Virus record (IMG/VR): IMGVR_UViG_3300047564_001711
Location: 1-24,930 of that record
Reading direction: 5' to 3' (one strand)
From: a virus
Length of the DNA: 24,930 nt
Of this stretch, positions 7,287-13,890 are shown one piece after another. The notes under the pieces were generated by a model that saw only the letters and a list, made by a program, of their open reading frames with translations, searched no databases and was not told where the DNA came from. Position 1 is the first letter of the stretch, and each line of letters begins with the position of its first letter. Made by a program: the position numbers and the translations under genes.

Positions 7287-8272
7287 GTTCTTGGTGTCTT
7301 GTCGTTTACGATTTCAAGATCCAAGTGGTATTCAAACTGTTTAGCGCCCTTGGCTTGAATCCAGTCCACCAATTCAGATAGTCCATCAGCCTGGGTCGTT
7401 TTGGCTTCGTATCCTAAGAGCCTACGAGCCTTCTCAGACGAGCAAAGGGCTATTTTGACCTCATTAGGTCTACCCTCTACGTAAATGGGCTCTAAATCGA
7501 ATCTGAGCCTTCTGGCGACCATTTCTGCAAGGGTCTGAATTGTGCAAGATTCAGTATCGGGGCCAACATTGATAATCTCGCCATTTGTTTCTTTCATTAC
7601 GCTTGCTTTATAAAGGGGTTCAACCACGTCAGTCACAAAGGTAAATGACCTTTTCTGCTGTCCGTCTCCATAGATAATCGGCTGCTTGCCTTGCAACATT
7701 CGATTGGCAAAGATACTGGCTACATTTCTAAAAGGGTCGTCATACTTCTGGCGACTTCCGATAATGTTGTGCGGAACAATAATCGTCCATTCAATTCCGT
7801 GTGTTTCACAAATGTTCTGAATCAGTTGCTCGGAAGCCAGTTTTGCTATTCCATATGGATCTTTTGGTTTTGGAACCATAGTTTCAGAAAACATTGTGCC
7901 CAGATCTCCATAGCGAGCCATAGAACTGAGGAATACAAATCGCTTGGCATTATTCTTGACCGCAGCAGTTACGGCATTGACCGTTGCCATAACGTTACTA
8001 TCTACGATTAGAGCTGGACTAAAAACTGAAAGACCTTCGTGCGCAAGAGCCGCCGAGTGAACCACCAAATCGGTATCGTCCCAAAAGGTTTGGTCAATAA
8101 CAGCTCTATCGGTTAGATCAAATTCATAGAATCTAACGCCCTCTGGAATGTTCTCGTAATCGCCACCAATCAAGTTATCAATTCCGACTACTTCCCAGCC
8201 CTCATCTAGGTATTTGTCGGCCAGATGTGAGCCGAGAAAGCCAGCCACGCCAGTAATTACTACTTTGCCCAA
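7265..8272 (-). CDS. NAD(P)-dependent sugar epimerase/dehydratase (extended SDR)
   Basis: The protein has 335 residues. TGVAGFLGSHLA (7-18) is the TGxxGFxGS dinucleotide-binding loop. DNLIGG follows strand 2, VVHSAALAHEG carries the cofactor loop, LSSMARYG (115-122) supplies the catalytic serine region, and YGIAK (140-144) is the YxxxK active site. SFTFVTDVV, INVGPD and a C-terminal RPNEVKIALCSSEKAR region are typical of UDP/GDP-sugar epimerases. It should make a nucleotide sugar used by the two glycosyltransferases. The start is TTG at 8272, chosen because AAGGAG lies 6 bases upstream and the nucleotide fold begins at once. Exact sugar specificity cannot be read. Confidence 0.9.
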   Translation of the reverse strand: MGKVVITGVAGFLGSHLADKYLDEGWEVVGIDNLIGGDYENIPEGVRFYEFDLTDRAVIDQTFWDDTDLVVHSAALAHEGLSVFSPALIVDSNVMATVNAVTAAVKNNAKRFVFLSSMARYGDLGTMFSETMVPKPKDPYGIAKLASEQLIQNICETHGIEWTIIVPHNIIGSRQKYDDPFRNVASIFANRMLQGKQPIIYGDGQQKRSFTFVTDVVEPLYKASVMKETNGEIINVGPDTESCTIQTLAEMVARRLRFDLEPIYVEGRPNEVKIALCSSEKARRLLGYEAKTTQADGLSELVDWIQAKGAKQFEYHLDLEIVNDKTPRTWANKLM

Positions 8273-8910
8273 GAGTTACTCCTTGTTCTTTGTAAATTCC
8301 ATTCACCACAAGAGAAGTCCTGGGCTTGGATTTTAGATTCATAATAGCTTTGATTTGCCACAAATGTAGCAGAATTCCTTTTGGCAAAATGGTCGTCTGA
8401 CTGAATTGTCGAGCTATTATCGTGACCACCAGCAAGGTCTAAATACGAAATTCCAATGCCCTCATTTTGAGCTCGTCTTGCATAATCGTTATCTTCAAAA
8501 TAAATCGGGTGAAGTGCCTCATCAAAAAGCCCTATTTTTTCCACCACTTTCTCGCCAATGGCGAATGTGTGCCAATGCGGAAATAATCTATGTAGTGAAA
8601 TACGCCCTGGGTCGGCGTTCGCTAACTTTTCTAAGTCTCCAACTCCAAACCACATATCTGCTGAGGCAAAATAAAACACATCATGCCGAAAGAAATTTTT
8701 GATACCGAGGTTCCAACTAGTTGCAACGCCCAAATTCGACAACATTGGCAAGACCCTGTACTCTTTGACAGTACTTGGAACTTGTAAATCAGCAAGTTTA
8801 CCACCATTGTCAATTATGAGCAGTTGCTCTATTGGGTAATCAATCGTATCCAGCATACGCTGGAGTAGGTCATACCGATTCAGTACTGGAATCGTTAGAT
8901 TGCTTAGCAA
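8260..8910 (-). CDS. GT2-like (GT-A fold) glycosyltransferase
   Basis: The core begins NLTIPVLNRYDLLQRMLDTI and continues LLIIDNGGK, the first strand and helix and the nucleotide-sugar loop of family 2 glycosyltransferases. VLPMLSNLGVATSWNLGI matches the conserved N-x-G-x-A-x-x-x-N stretch, FASADMWF holds the acidic residue where DxD usually stands, and YFEDNDYARRAQNEGIGI carries the catalytic-base ED/ND motif. TTG at 8910 is preferred because GGACGG lies 6 bases upstream and the fold starts there; another TTG at 8964 would enlarge the overlap with the previous gene to 95 bases. The DxD is reduced to SAD, so metal binding may be atypical. It acts with the adjacent GT-B enzyme and epimerase. 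Confidence 0.85.
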   Translation of the reverse strand: MLSNLTIPVLNRYDLLQRMLDTIDYPIEQLLIIDNGGKLADLQVPSTVKEYRVLPMLSNLGVATSWNLGIKNFFRHDVFYFASADMWFGVGDLEKLANADPGRISLHRLFPHWHTFAIGEKVVEKIGLFDEALHPIYFEDNDYARRAQNEGIGISYLDLAGGHDNSSTIQSDDHFAKRNSATFVANQSYYESKIQAQDFSCGEWNLQRTRSNSWAK

Positions 8911-10096
8911 AATAATCCGTCCAAAATGGTTGCCACTTTTCTTCCCAAATTTTTGAATCTTCAAAGTTACTGGCGAAATCTATGCTTGTCTGATCTACTC
9001 CTCGCTCGGCTTGATAAGCCAATTCAAGAGCTTGAACAATTCCGTCTATTGAAGGTATTTTGAACCATGCAACCTGTGGCTCGTCCCAGAAAGGCATGCC
9101 CTCTACTCGCCAACTATTTTTACTTACAAGGTCTTTGCTGGCTGCCCAATTACTGACGATTGCTCTTGTTCCGCAAGCCTGAGCTTCCATTGTTGGAACT
9201 CCAAACCCCTCTCCATAACTTGTTGCCAGTAATACATCAAATGCGGTATAAAGTGCAGCCATGTTCTCGCGACTTAGACCATAACGATAATCAGTCCAGT
9301 CAGGCAAGATAACCGTGTCTGCTGGAATACCACAAGCCTTGAGTAAGTTGGCTAGTCCAAAACCACCAGTAATCTTGCTGGGTTCAGAGTGGATATAAAG
9401 TTTGGCATTTGGGTATTTACGCTGAAAAATGCTAAATGCCAATATGTTTTCAGCAAATGCCTTTCTGTGAACTAGACCATTAGATTTATTAGCGGCTACC
9501 ATGCCGACCAAAAAATCATCATCGGCAATTTGTAAAAATTTACGAGTTGGCTCATTCCGTAATTCAAAAGTTGGTTTATAAACTTTCGTATCAATTACGT
9601 GAGGAATGTAGGTATTTTCAATACCAGCTAAATTTAGTTGTTCATGTCCATCTGGTGCCATGCTTATAACAGTTACATTGGGCTTTTTCAGGAACGCAAT
9701 TACGCTAGGCGGAAGCGTTACGTGATCAATCGGTGCCCAGATAACAACGTTTTCTTTGTCTAAATCTGGATAACCGTTATAAACCCAAGAATCGTAAAGG
9801 ACAAAAATGGCATTGGGTAAGTCTTTATGCTTAGATCTAAAGTGGTTGTGGTTCGCAGCCAAAGTATCTACTGAATAACCAGTAAAACTTCTTGGATAGT
9901 GCGTTGCTGTGCCAGCCTTGAGTTTCAGCGGTTGAATTCCGCTTTCGTTTCCGTAATTAGACATAATCGCAAGGGTCATGCCAGCTTTGAGCATACGATT
10001 CGACAGATACTCTGCTTGCTGTCCGTAGCCTGTTGGGACGCCAGGGCTGTTGCTGGCAAAAGATACTAAGCCGTTGATTTTATGGTTGATAGTCAT
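8870..10096 (-). CDS. GT-B fold glycosyltransferase, family 4-like
   Basis: The protein has 408 residues. The C-terminal half has the diagnostic EGFGVPTMEAQACG (296-309), with the two glutamates of the E-x7-E nucleotide-sugar site. The N-terminal half begins with a strand and loop, SPGVPTGYGQQAEYLS (18-33), typical of the acceptor-side domain. AAPDG-like and FLVGMVAANKSNGLVHRK (195-212) mark the interdomain region. It is the first gene of the sugar cassette, about 75 bases past the capsid stop and just after a terminator hairpin. No clear Shine-Dalgarno precedes ATG 10096. The acceptor is unknown: capsid or tail protein, or host envelope glycan. Confidence 0.9.
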   Translation of the reverse strand: MTINHKINGLVSFASNSPGVPTGYGQQAEYLSNRMLKAGMTLAIMSNYGNESGIQPLKLKAGTATHYPRSFTGYSVDTLAANHNHFRSKHKDLPNAIFVLYDSWVYNGYPDLDKENVVIWAPIDHVTLPPSVIAFLKKPNVTVISMAPDGHEQLNLAGIENTYIPHVIDTKVYKPTFELRNEPTRKFLQIADDDFLVGMVAANKSNGLVHRKAFAENILAFSIFQRKYPNAKLYIHSEPSKITGGFGLANLLKACGIPADTVILPDWTDYRYGLSRENMAALYTAFDVLLATSYGEGFGVPTMEAQACGTRAIVSNWAASKDLVSKNSWRVEGMPFWDEPQVAWFKIPSIDGIVQALELAYQAERGVDQTSIDFASNFEDSKIWEEKWQPFWTDYFAKQSNDSSTESV

Positions 10097-10107
10097 AACA
10101 GCACATT

Positions 10108-10136
10108 AGCATAAAAAGAAACCCAGCTGGCATCAA
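10108..10136 (-). promoter_or_regulatory. candidate promoter for the sugar cassette, embedded in a terminator
   Basis: TTGATG (10136-10131, in the loop of the capsid terminator), a 17-base spacer and TATGCT (10113-10108) form a 4/6 plus 4/6 sigma70-like pair. A start near 10101 would leave about 5 bases before ATG 10096, a nearly leaderless message, consistent with the missing ribosome site. This is pattern evidence only. Confidence 0.3.
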
Positions 10137-10151
10137 CCAAACCAGCTGGGT
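10112..10151 (-). terminator. Rho-independent terminator after the major capsid gene
   Basis: On the minus strand ACCCAGCTGG (10151-10142) pairs perfectly with CCAGCTGGGT (10130-10121) around an 11-base loop and is followed by TTCTTTTTAT. It begins 20 bases past the capsid stop. The hairpin is symmetrical and could also end plus-strand transcripts, although no plus-strand gene is seen. Confidence 0.85.
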
Positions 10152-10170
10152 CTCGCTTTTTACATCAGGA

Positions 10171-11328
10171 CTAAGAAGCAGCCCCGATGAAGTAGTTAAC
10201 GTGACTTGAGTGAGTCAGGTTTCCGTCTAGACGAATCAGGAATCTCCAGGTCGTCAGGTCGGTGTTGAAGGCGTAGTCCTGCGAAGAAGCAACCTGTAGG
10301 CCACCAGCAACACGAACCTTGTAGCTTGGGAAGTGGCCAAATAGAACCGACTTCACCGAAGTACCTGCGTTGCTCATAGCTGGGTTTTCAATTACAGGGA
10401 AGCCAGCAAAGGTGTCTGGCTGTCCAACGCCTACCTGGTAAAGGTAGTTTCCAGCGGTGTCCTTGAGTTTTCTCATCGCACCAATCGAACGACCATTTGC
10501 CATGTATCCAACACCAGGAAGTCTGCGAACAGCTCCGTCAATGTTGTTGTAGGCAAGGTCAATTAGGTTGTCAGCGGTGAAAGCACCAGATACGCCAGTT
10601 CCACCAACTAGACCAGATCCAGCAGCGGTAACGATACCACGTGGCTCTACAGTTCCAGTTCCAACGGTCATTGCATTGTTTACTGCAAAACCAATGGCGT
10701 TACCAGCTTGCTGAGCAAGGTGAGAAGCTAGGTCGAAACCTGCGTCTGCAACTAGCTCGTTTGCTGCCTGGATTAGGAAACCATACTTGTAAGCACCAAG
10801 AGTGATAGAGCTGTAAGTTGGGTCACTTGCATCTAGCGCAGAACCAGCTGCCTTGATTGAAGCAGTTGAGTAAGCGGTAAGGGTTGGGATGGTCAGGTCT
10901 TCACCAGAAGTGGTATTGATTACCTGAGAAACATCAAGCATAGGACCGACCAGGCGAGCAATATCAAATACCTCGTCAAAGAATGACTTTGGTACTGTGT
11001 TGGTGCTTGGTACGAGAGTACGCTTTTCGAATGTGTGAGATCCACGAGTGTTGGCAATCTCACGAAGAACGTCAGTTGCGGAACGCTCTGAAACAACTGG
11101 GGTGAATCCCTTAGCTGCTACAGAAAGCTCTGCCTTACGCTCCTCGTTGCGCTGAGCAACAGCGATTGTCTCGTCAGTGCGAGCAATATCTGCCTCAATG
11201 CGCTCAATTTTTTGTAGGTCTTCTGCAGTTAGTCCACGCTTGCCAGCCTCAGCTGTATCAATAACCTCACGAATCTGCTCGGTTAGGTTAGCGCGCAACT
11301 CTTGCTGAGTCTTTACAAATTCAGACAT
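10171..11328 (-). CDS. major capsid protein (HK97 fold)
   Basis: The protein has 385 residues. Residues 1-70 are a charged helical segment (TAEDLQKIERIEADIARTDE), the delta scaffold domain removed by the capsid protease. The mature part begins around 95-110 and has the phage-capsid family pattern: FFDEVFDIARLVGPM, EDLTIPTLTAYSTASI, KYGFLIQAANELVADAGFDL, and the C-terminal LFGHFPSYKVRVAGGLQV with TTWRFLIRLDGNL. It forms the icosahedral shell. AAAGG lies about 10 bases before ATG 11328. Strong hairpins stand on both sides of the gene, so its message is probably bounded or stabilised separately from its neighbours. Confidence 0.96.
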   Translation of the reverse strand: MSEFVKTQQELRANLTEQIREVIDTAEAGKRGLTAEDLQKIERIEADIARTDETIAVAQRNEERKAELSVAAKGFTPVVSERSATDVLREIANTRGSHTFEKRTLVPSTNTVPKSFFDEVFDIARLVGPMLDVSQVINTTSGEDLTIPTLTAYSTASIKAAGSALDASDPTYSSITLGAYKYGFLIQAANELVADAGFDLASHLAQQAGNAIGFAVNNAMTVGTGTVEPRGIVTAAGSGLVGGTGVSGAFTADNLIDLAYNNIDGAVRRLPGVGYMANGRSIGAMRKLKDTAGNYLYQVGVGQPDTFAGFPVIENPAMSNAGTSVKSVLFGHFPSYKVRVAGGLQVASSQDYAFNTDLTTWRFLIRLDGNLTHSSHVNYFIGAAS

Positions 11329-11431
11329 AGTAGTTGTTACCTTTCAATAGTTATTTGCGGTGGCGGTGACGCTCAACCAATAGACGGCGATTACGCTCAG
11401 TCTGCTTCTAGCTTACATTAGGGCATAACAT

Positions 11432-11462
11432 AAGAACCCCGACTGGGGGTGTCGGGGTTCTT
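11432..11462 (-). terminator. strong hairpin between a small gene and the capsid gene
   Basis: A perfect 12-base inverted repeat, AAGAACCCCGAC with GTCGGGGTTCTT, has a 7-base loop. In the minus direction it is followed by ATGTTATG rather than a clean T run, so it may be a weak terminator or a stabilising 5' structure of the capsid message (start 103 bases downstream). Both readings are open. Confidence 0.6.
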
Positions 11463-11488
11463 ACTTCTCCTGCTTGGTTGGAGATCTT

Positions 11489-11671
11489 TTATTTATAGAA
11501 AAGAAATCCGATTGAAGAATTTAGTTCAATAATTCTTGAATCTACTGTATTTTTCATTGCTAGGGCCTCAACTGTATTTCTGTCTCTAAAACCCACAAAT
11601 GATCGCTCTAACTGATCTGCCAGTCTTTCTAGGTTTTCTAGTAGATCCCAAGTTTTCTGAAAATCATTCAT
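11489..11671 (-). CDS. small helical protein of unknown function
   Basis: From ATG 11671 the product has 60 residues (NDFQKTWDLLENLERLADQL, then ERSFVGFRDRNTVEALAMK). This start is chosen because GGAAGGG lies exactly 6 bases upstream; in-frame starts further out extend to 11710 without a better ribosome site. The first half is amphipathic with leucine spacing suitable for a short coiled coil. No family is recognised. The gene stands between a candidate promoter and a hairpin, just before the capsid gene, so it may be made late alongside the capsid. Confidence 0.6.
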   Translation of the reverse strand: MNDFQKTWDLLENLERLADQLERSFVGFRDRNTVEALAMKNTVDSRIIELNSSIGFLFYK

Positions 11672-11698
11672 TTCATACCCTTCCATTTGTATAGGTTT

Positions 11699-11726
11699 AT
11701 TCAAACACAAAGGCTTGAAATGTCAA
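11699..11726 (-). promoter_or_regulatory. candidate sigma70-like promoter upstream of the capsid region
   Basis: A perfect TTGACA (11726-11721), a 16-base spacer and TTGAAT (11704-11699, 4/6) with an upstream TGT (extended -10 TGn) point toward the small gene and the capsid gene. A start near 11692 leaves a leader of about 20 bases carrying the GGAAGGG ribosome site. This is the best promoter candidate in the window. Confidence 0.5.
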
Positions 11727-11755
11727 TCAGAAAATCGTCATAATTTAGATTGTTA

Positions 11756-11974
11756 TCAAGTTGTTATCTTTAGCTCTGTCTTGACCCATTCCCAGAAGTC
11801 GTCGGGGTCTATAGCGCTATTCTCAGACGCCCTTAGTTCTCGCTCTCGCAGTCGTCTAGCCTGTTTCCATCGGTTATAGTGAAGAGCCTCATAGTGACTG
11901 CGACACAGCGATTTAGCATGTTGGGGTTTATCACATTGAAGATTTACGCATTTTCGATTTTTTCTGTTAGGCAT
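11756..11974 (-). CDS. small predicted zinc-binding protein
   Basis: From ATG 11974 the product has 72 residues. CVNLQCDKPQHAKSLCRSHY (10-29) has Cx4C then Cx2H spacing, a short zinc knuckle found in many small actinophage proteins and at the N-termini of some phage HNH proteins. A basic helix follows (RWKQARRLRERELR), then an acidic tail. The start is fixed by GGGAGGG 4 bases upstream; a longer frame to 12079 lacks such a site and would read through a hairpin. No HNH active site is present. A nucleic-acid-binding role is inferred from the knuckle and basic helix. A possible TGTTATAGT extended -10 lies at 11993-12001. Confidence 0.7.
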   Translation of the reverse strand: MPNRKNRKCVNLQCDKPQHAKSLCRSHYEALHYNRWKQARRLRERELRASENSAIDPDDFWEWVKTELKITT

Positions 11975-11992
11975 TTGACCCTCCCAAAAATT

Positions 11993-12001
11993 ACTATAAC
12001 A
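11993..12001 (-). promoter_or_regulatory. candidate extended -10 element
   Basis: TGTTATAGT has a TGn extension and a 5/6 match to TATAAT (TATAGT at 11998-11993). No good -35 box lies at 16-18 bases. A start near 11986 would place the GGGAGGG ribosome site at the very 5' end of the message for the small zinc-binding protein. Confidence 0.3.
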
Positions 12002-12048
12002 AGGACTAAATTTTTGTGATAGATTTACGACCATAACTAAATAGACTT

Positions 12049-12098
12049 CCCCCGTTGGTTCGTGTCCATACTCTTCCATAATCTCCGACCAACGGGGG
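12049..12098. terminator. 11-base inverted repeat with T-rich flank on the plus side
   Basis: CCCCCGTTGGT (12049-12059) pairs perfectly with ACCAACGGGGG (12088-12098) around a 28-base loop. On the plus strand it is followed by TTTTAGTTTTTA, which resembles a terminator; in the minus reading direction of the genes no T run follows. It may block antisense transcription or form a structured leader ahead of the zinc-binding gene. Confidence 0.5.
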
Positions 12099-12128
12099 TT
12101 TTAGTTTTTACAAGATCTTACATAAGCG

Positions 12129-12166
12129 AAAACCCAGCCTGGCGAAGGAAGGGGAACCAGGCTGGG
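12129..12166 (-). terminator. terminator hairpin after the head accessory gene
   Basis: On the minus strand CCCAGCCTGG (12166-12157) pairs with CCAGGCTGGG (12142-12133) around a 14-base loop, followed by TTTTCGCTT. It lies just past the stop at 12178 and probably ends or attenuates the terminase-to-protease transcript. Confidence 0.72.
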
Positions 12167-12177
12167 CGAACTCGTTT

Positions 12178-12375
12178 CTATCGCTTTTCGGCGACCTCAA
12201 TAACACGAGTTTCTTTAGCTGGCAGAGAATCTGACAAGCCTTTTCTATCTTCGGCCTTGTTCTCATCGCCAACAACTGCGTTCACAATCGTGTCCAGGTT
12301 GTCTACGATAACTCCACTACTTGGGTTACCAAGTGCGTTCAAAATTGCGCTTTTGATTTCGTCTTTGCTTTTCAT
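12178..12375 (-). CDS. small acidic head-region protein of unknown function
   Basis: The protein has 65 residues and starts at ATG 12375 directly after the protease TAA. It has an N-terminal helix (KSKDEIKSAILNALGNP), a segment SGVIVDNLDTIVNAVVGDEN, and a charged tail. The NPxSGVIxDN-like pattern recurs in short phage proteins next to capsid genes, but no function is established that I can name. Direct coupling to the capsid protease, followed by a terminator, suggests a head-assembly accessory or decoration role; that is inference. Confidence 0.7.
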   Translation of the reverse strand: MKSKDEIKSAILNALGNPSSGVIVDNLDTIVNAVVGDENKAEDRKGLSDSLPAKETRVIEVAEKR

Positions 12376-13890
12376 TTATGCCTTCTTGATCAGTGTTTCT
12401 AGTTTTTTCTTTTTGAGAGCAAGCCAAGCCTGACCATCAAATTCGTCCTGTGTTTCAGTAATGTCTGGTGCAAGCGTGTCTAGGACTTTGGTAATAAGTG
12501 ATTTTTCTTCAATCGTCATGTCCATACCAGATTCAATTTTTAGTAAAGCATCAGCCAGTTGGTCTGCATCTACATCTGCTCGCTCAGCAATTCTGTCTAA
12601 TCCACGAACCGAGGTTGTGCCATTTGTCGCTGTATAGGCTGGGAAGGCCACGATACTGACTTCGTGAAGTCGAACTTGATTTAGGGTTCGTTCGGTTCCG
12701 TTCTCATTCCAACTATCGCCATTCTTTGGAACGCTAAAACCAAAACTCATAGCGCTAACATCTCCACGCCTAATCAGTTCGGCTGTATCTCTACCTAGCG
12801 TTGTGTTCGGCAACATAGCCCTTACCTTCAAGCCCCTATCGTCTTCTTCAAGATAGAGAGTTTTGGCACGAGTAGATCCAAGTACTGCTCCCGTATCGTG
12901 ATTCCAAAGCATTTTTATGTCATTTCGCATACGTAAACTGCCTCGGAAGGCACCAGGGGCGATACGCTCAACAAATGGCAGGGGTTCACTTGGGCTGTTG
13001 AAAACAGCAGCGTAACCTTCGAACATCATTCCGCCAGTTTCGTCCTGACGAATTTCAAACTCAGTCGTGTGTATGCGAGTTTCTATCTTTGACAAGGCTT
13101 CACCTTTCGCTCTGCCTTCATTTTCTGCTTCAATTCTAGTTACTACCCCTTCGGCATAATCAAGAGCTCGCTGAGCTGCTCTCTTTGAAGGCCCTGATCC
13201 CCAAAGTAGGTGAGCAACTACTCCTGGGCTTGGATAATCTTCGTGACCTGGTTGTGCTGAGGGAACATCTAGGTCTACCAAGTGTCTAGCAATCCAAGCA
13301 CGAATACGAACCCACTTATCCGCGGTCACAGTTCCGTTTGCCATAGCTCTCGCCTCACGTATGGTTCTATCTACTAATCCGTCTCCACCTAGACCCTCTT
13401 CGTAATAACGAAGCCCTTGCCTCGCGGCTGCCCTCATATAGGCAGGTGGGGTTAGATTCACCTGGCGCGTCTCGGATCTAAGTGAGTCAATTTTTGTAAG
13501 CGTTGAAAATCTATGTCCAACTAAAACATCTGTTTCTTCCCAGCCGTCTTCACCTTCACTCCAAATACGGATTAGGGCTGTTGGGTTATCCTCACTTGCT
13601 TCAAGCGTAAAATCGCTATCTGGAACATTCAAAGTTCCCTCGGTAATTATTCTTTCAATCTGACCCCTGGCTCTTCCACCAGACGAGTTCCAGCTAACAA
13701 AATCGCCGACTTCTAAATCCCCTGCCATAGCTCGTTCTCCACCAGGCTCGATATCCTCAGCAATACTGACAGCAACCATTTGGTCTATGGCTTCCTGCTT
13801 TGTATTGTGGCAACCAATTACCTCGCCGTCTTCCTTTTCCACTGCCCAATTTGTACATTCTGGGTTGTCGTTTGTAATGTAATAAGGCAT
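12376..13890 (-). CDS. capsid maturation protease fused to Tudor-like and other N-terminal domains
   Basis: The protein has 504 residues in four parts. Residues 1-52 (ECTNWAVEKEDGEVIGCHNT, then KQEAIDQMVA and EPGGE) form a small domain seen at the front of phage head proteins. Residues 61-112 (GDFVSWNSSGGRARGQIERI) resemble the HVA1/DUF2945 Tudor-like barrel. Residues 150-255 (AAARQGLRYYEEGLGGDGLV, then WVRIRAWIARHLVDLD and GVVAHLLWGSGPSKRAA) form a helical domain common in actinophage proteases. Residues about 270-425 are the S78 HK97 prohead protease with FEGYAAVFN, H331 in LWNHD, S382 in SAMSFGF and E410 in LHEVSIV. It cleaves the capsid delta domain. HK97 protease is about 225 residues, so this is more than twice the usual size. 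Confidence 0.92.
   Translation of the reverse strand: MPYYITNDNPECTNWAVEKEDGEVIGCHNTKQEAIDQMVAVSIAEDIEPGGERAMAGDLEVGDFVSWNSSGGRARGQIERIITEGTLNVPDSDFTLEASEDNPTALIRIWSEGEDGWEETDVLVGHRFSTLTKIDSLRSETRQVNLTPPAYMRAAARQGLRYYEEGLGGDGLVDRTIREARAMANGTVTADKWVRIRAWIARHLVDLDVPSAQPGHEDYPSPGVVAHLLWGSGPSKRAAQRALDYAEGVVTRIEAENEGRAKGEALSKIETRIHTTEFEIRQDETGGMMFEGYAAVFNSPSEPLPFVERIAPGAFRGSLRMRNDIKMLWNHDTGAVLGSTRAKTLYLEEDDRGLKVRAMLPNTTLGRDTAELIRRGDVSAMSFGFSVPKNGDSWNENGTERTLNQVRLHEVSIVAFPAYTATNGTTSVRGLDRIAERADVDADQLADALLKIESGMDMTIEEKSLITKVLDTLAPDITETQDEFDGQAWLALKKKKLETLIKKA

Noticed and set aside
7691-8011. Plus-strand open frame of 106 codons
   Set aside because: It lies entirely antisense to the epimerase gene, whose motifs are intact.
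8202-8435. Minus-strand frame across the GT2-epimerase junction
   Set aside because: It is out of frame with both intact enzymes and has no motif.
12049-12098. Reading the 11-base inverted repeat as a minus-strand terminator
   Set aside because: No T run follows in the minus direction; the T-rich side is on the plus strand.
12062-12433. Plus-strand open frame of 123 codons
   Set aside because: It runs antisense over a supported minus gene and two hairpins, lacks a ribosome site and has no recognisable protein pattern.
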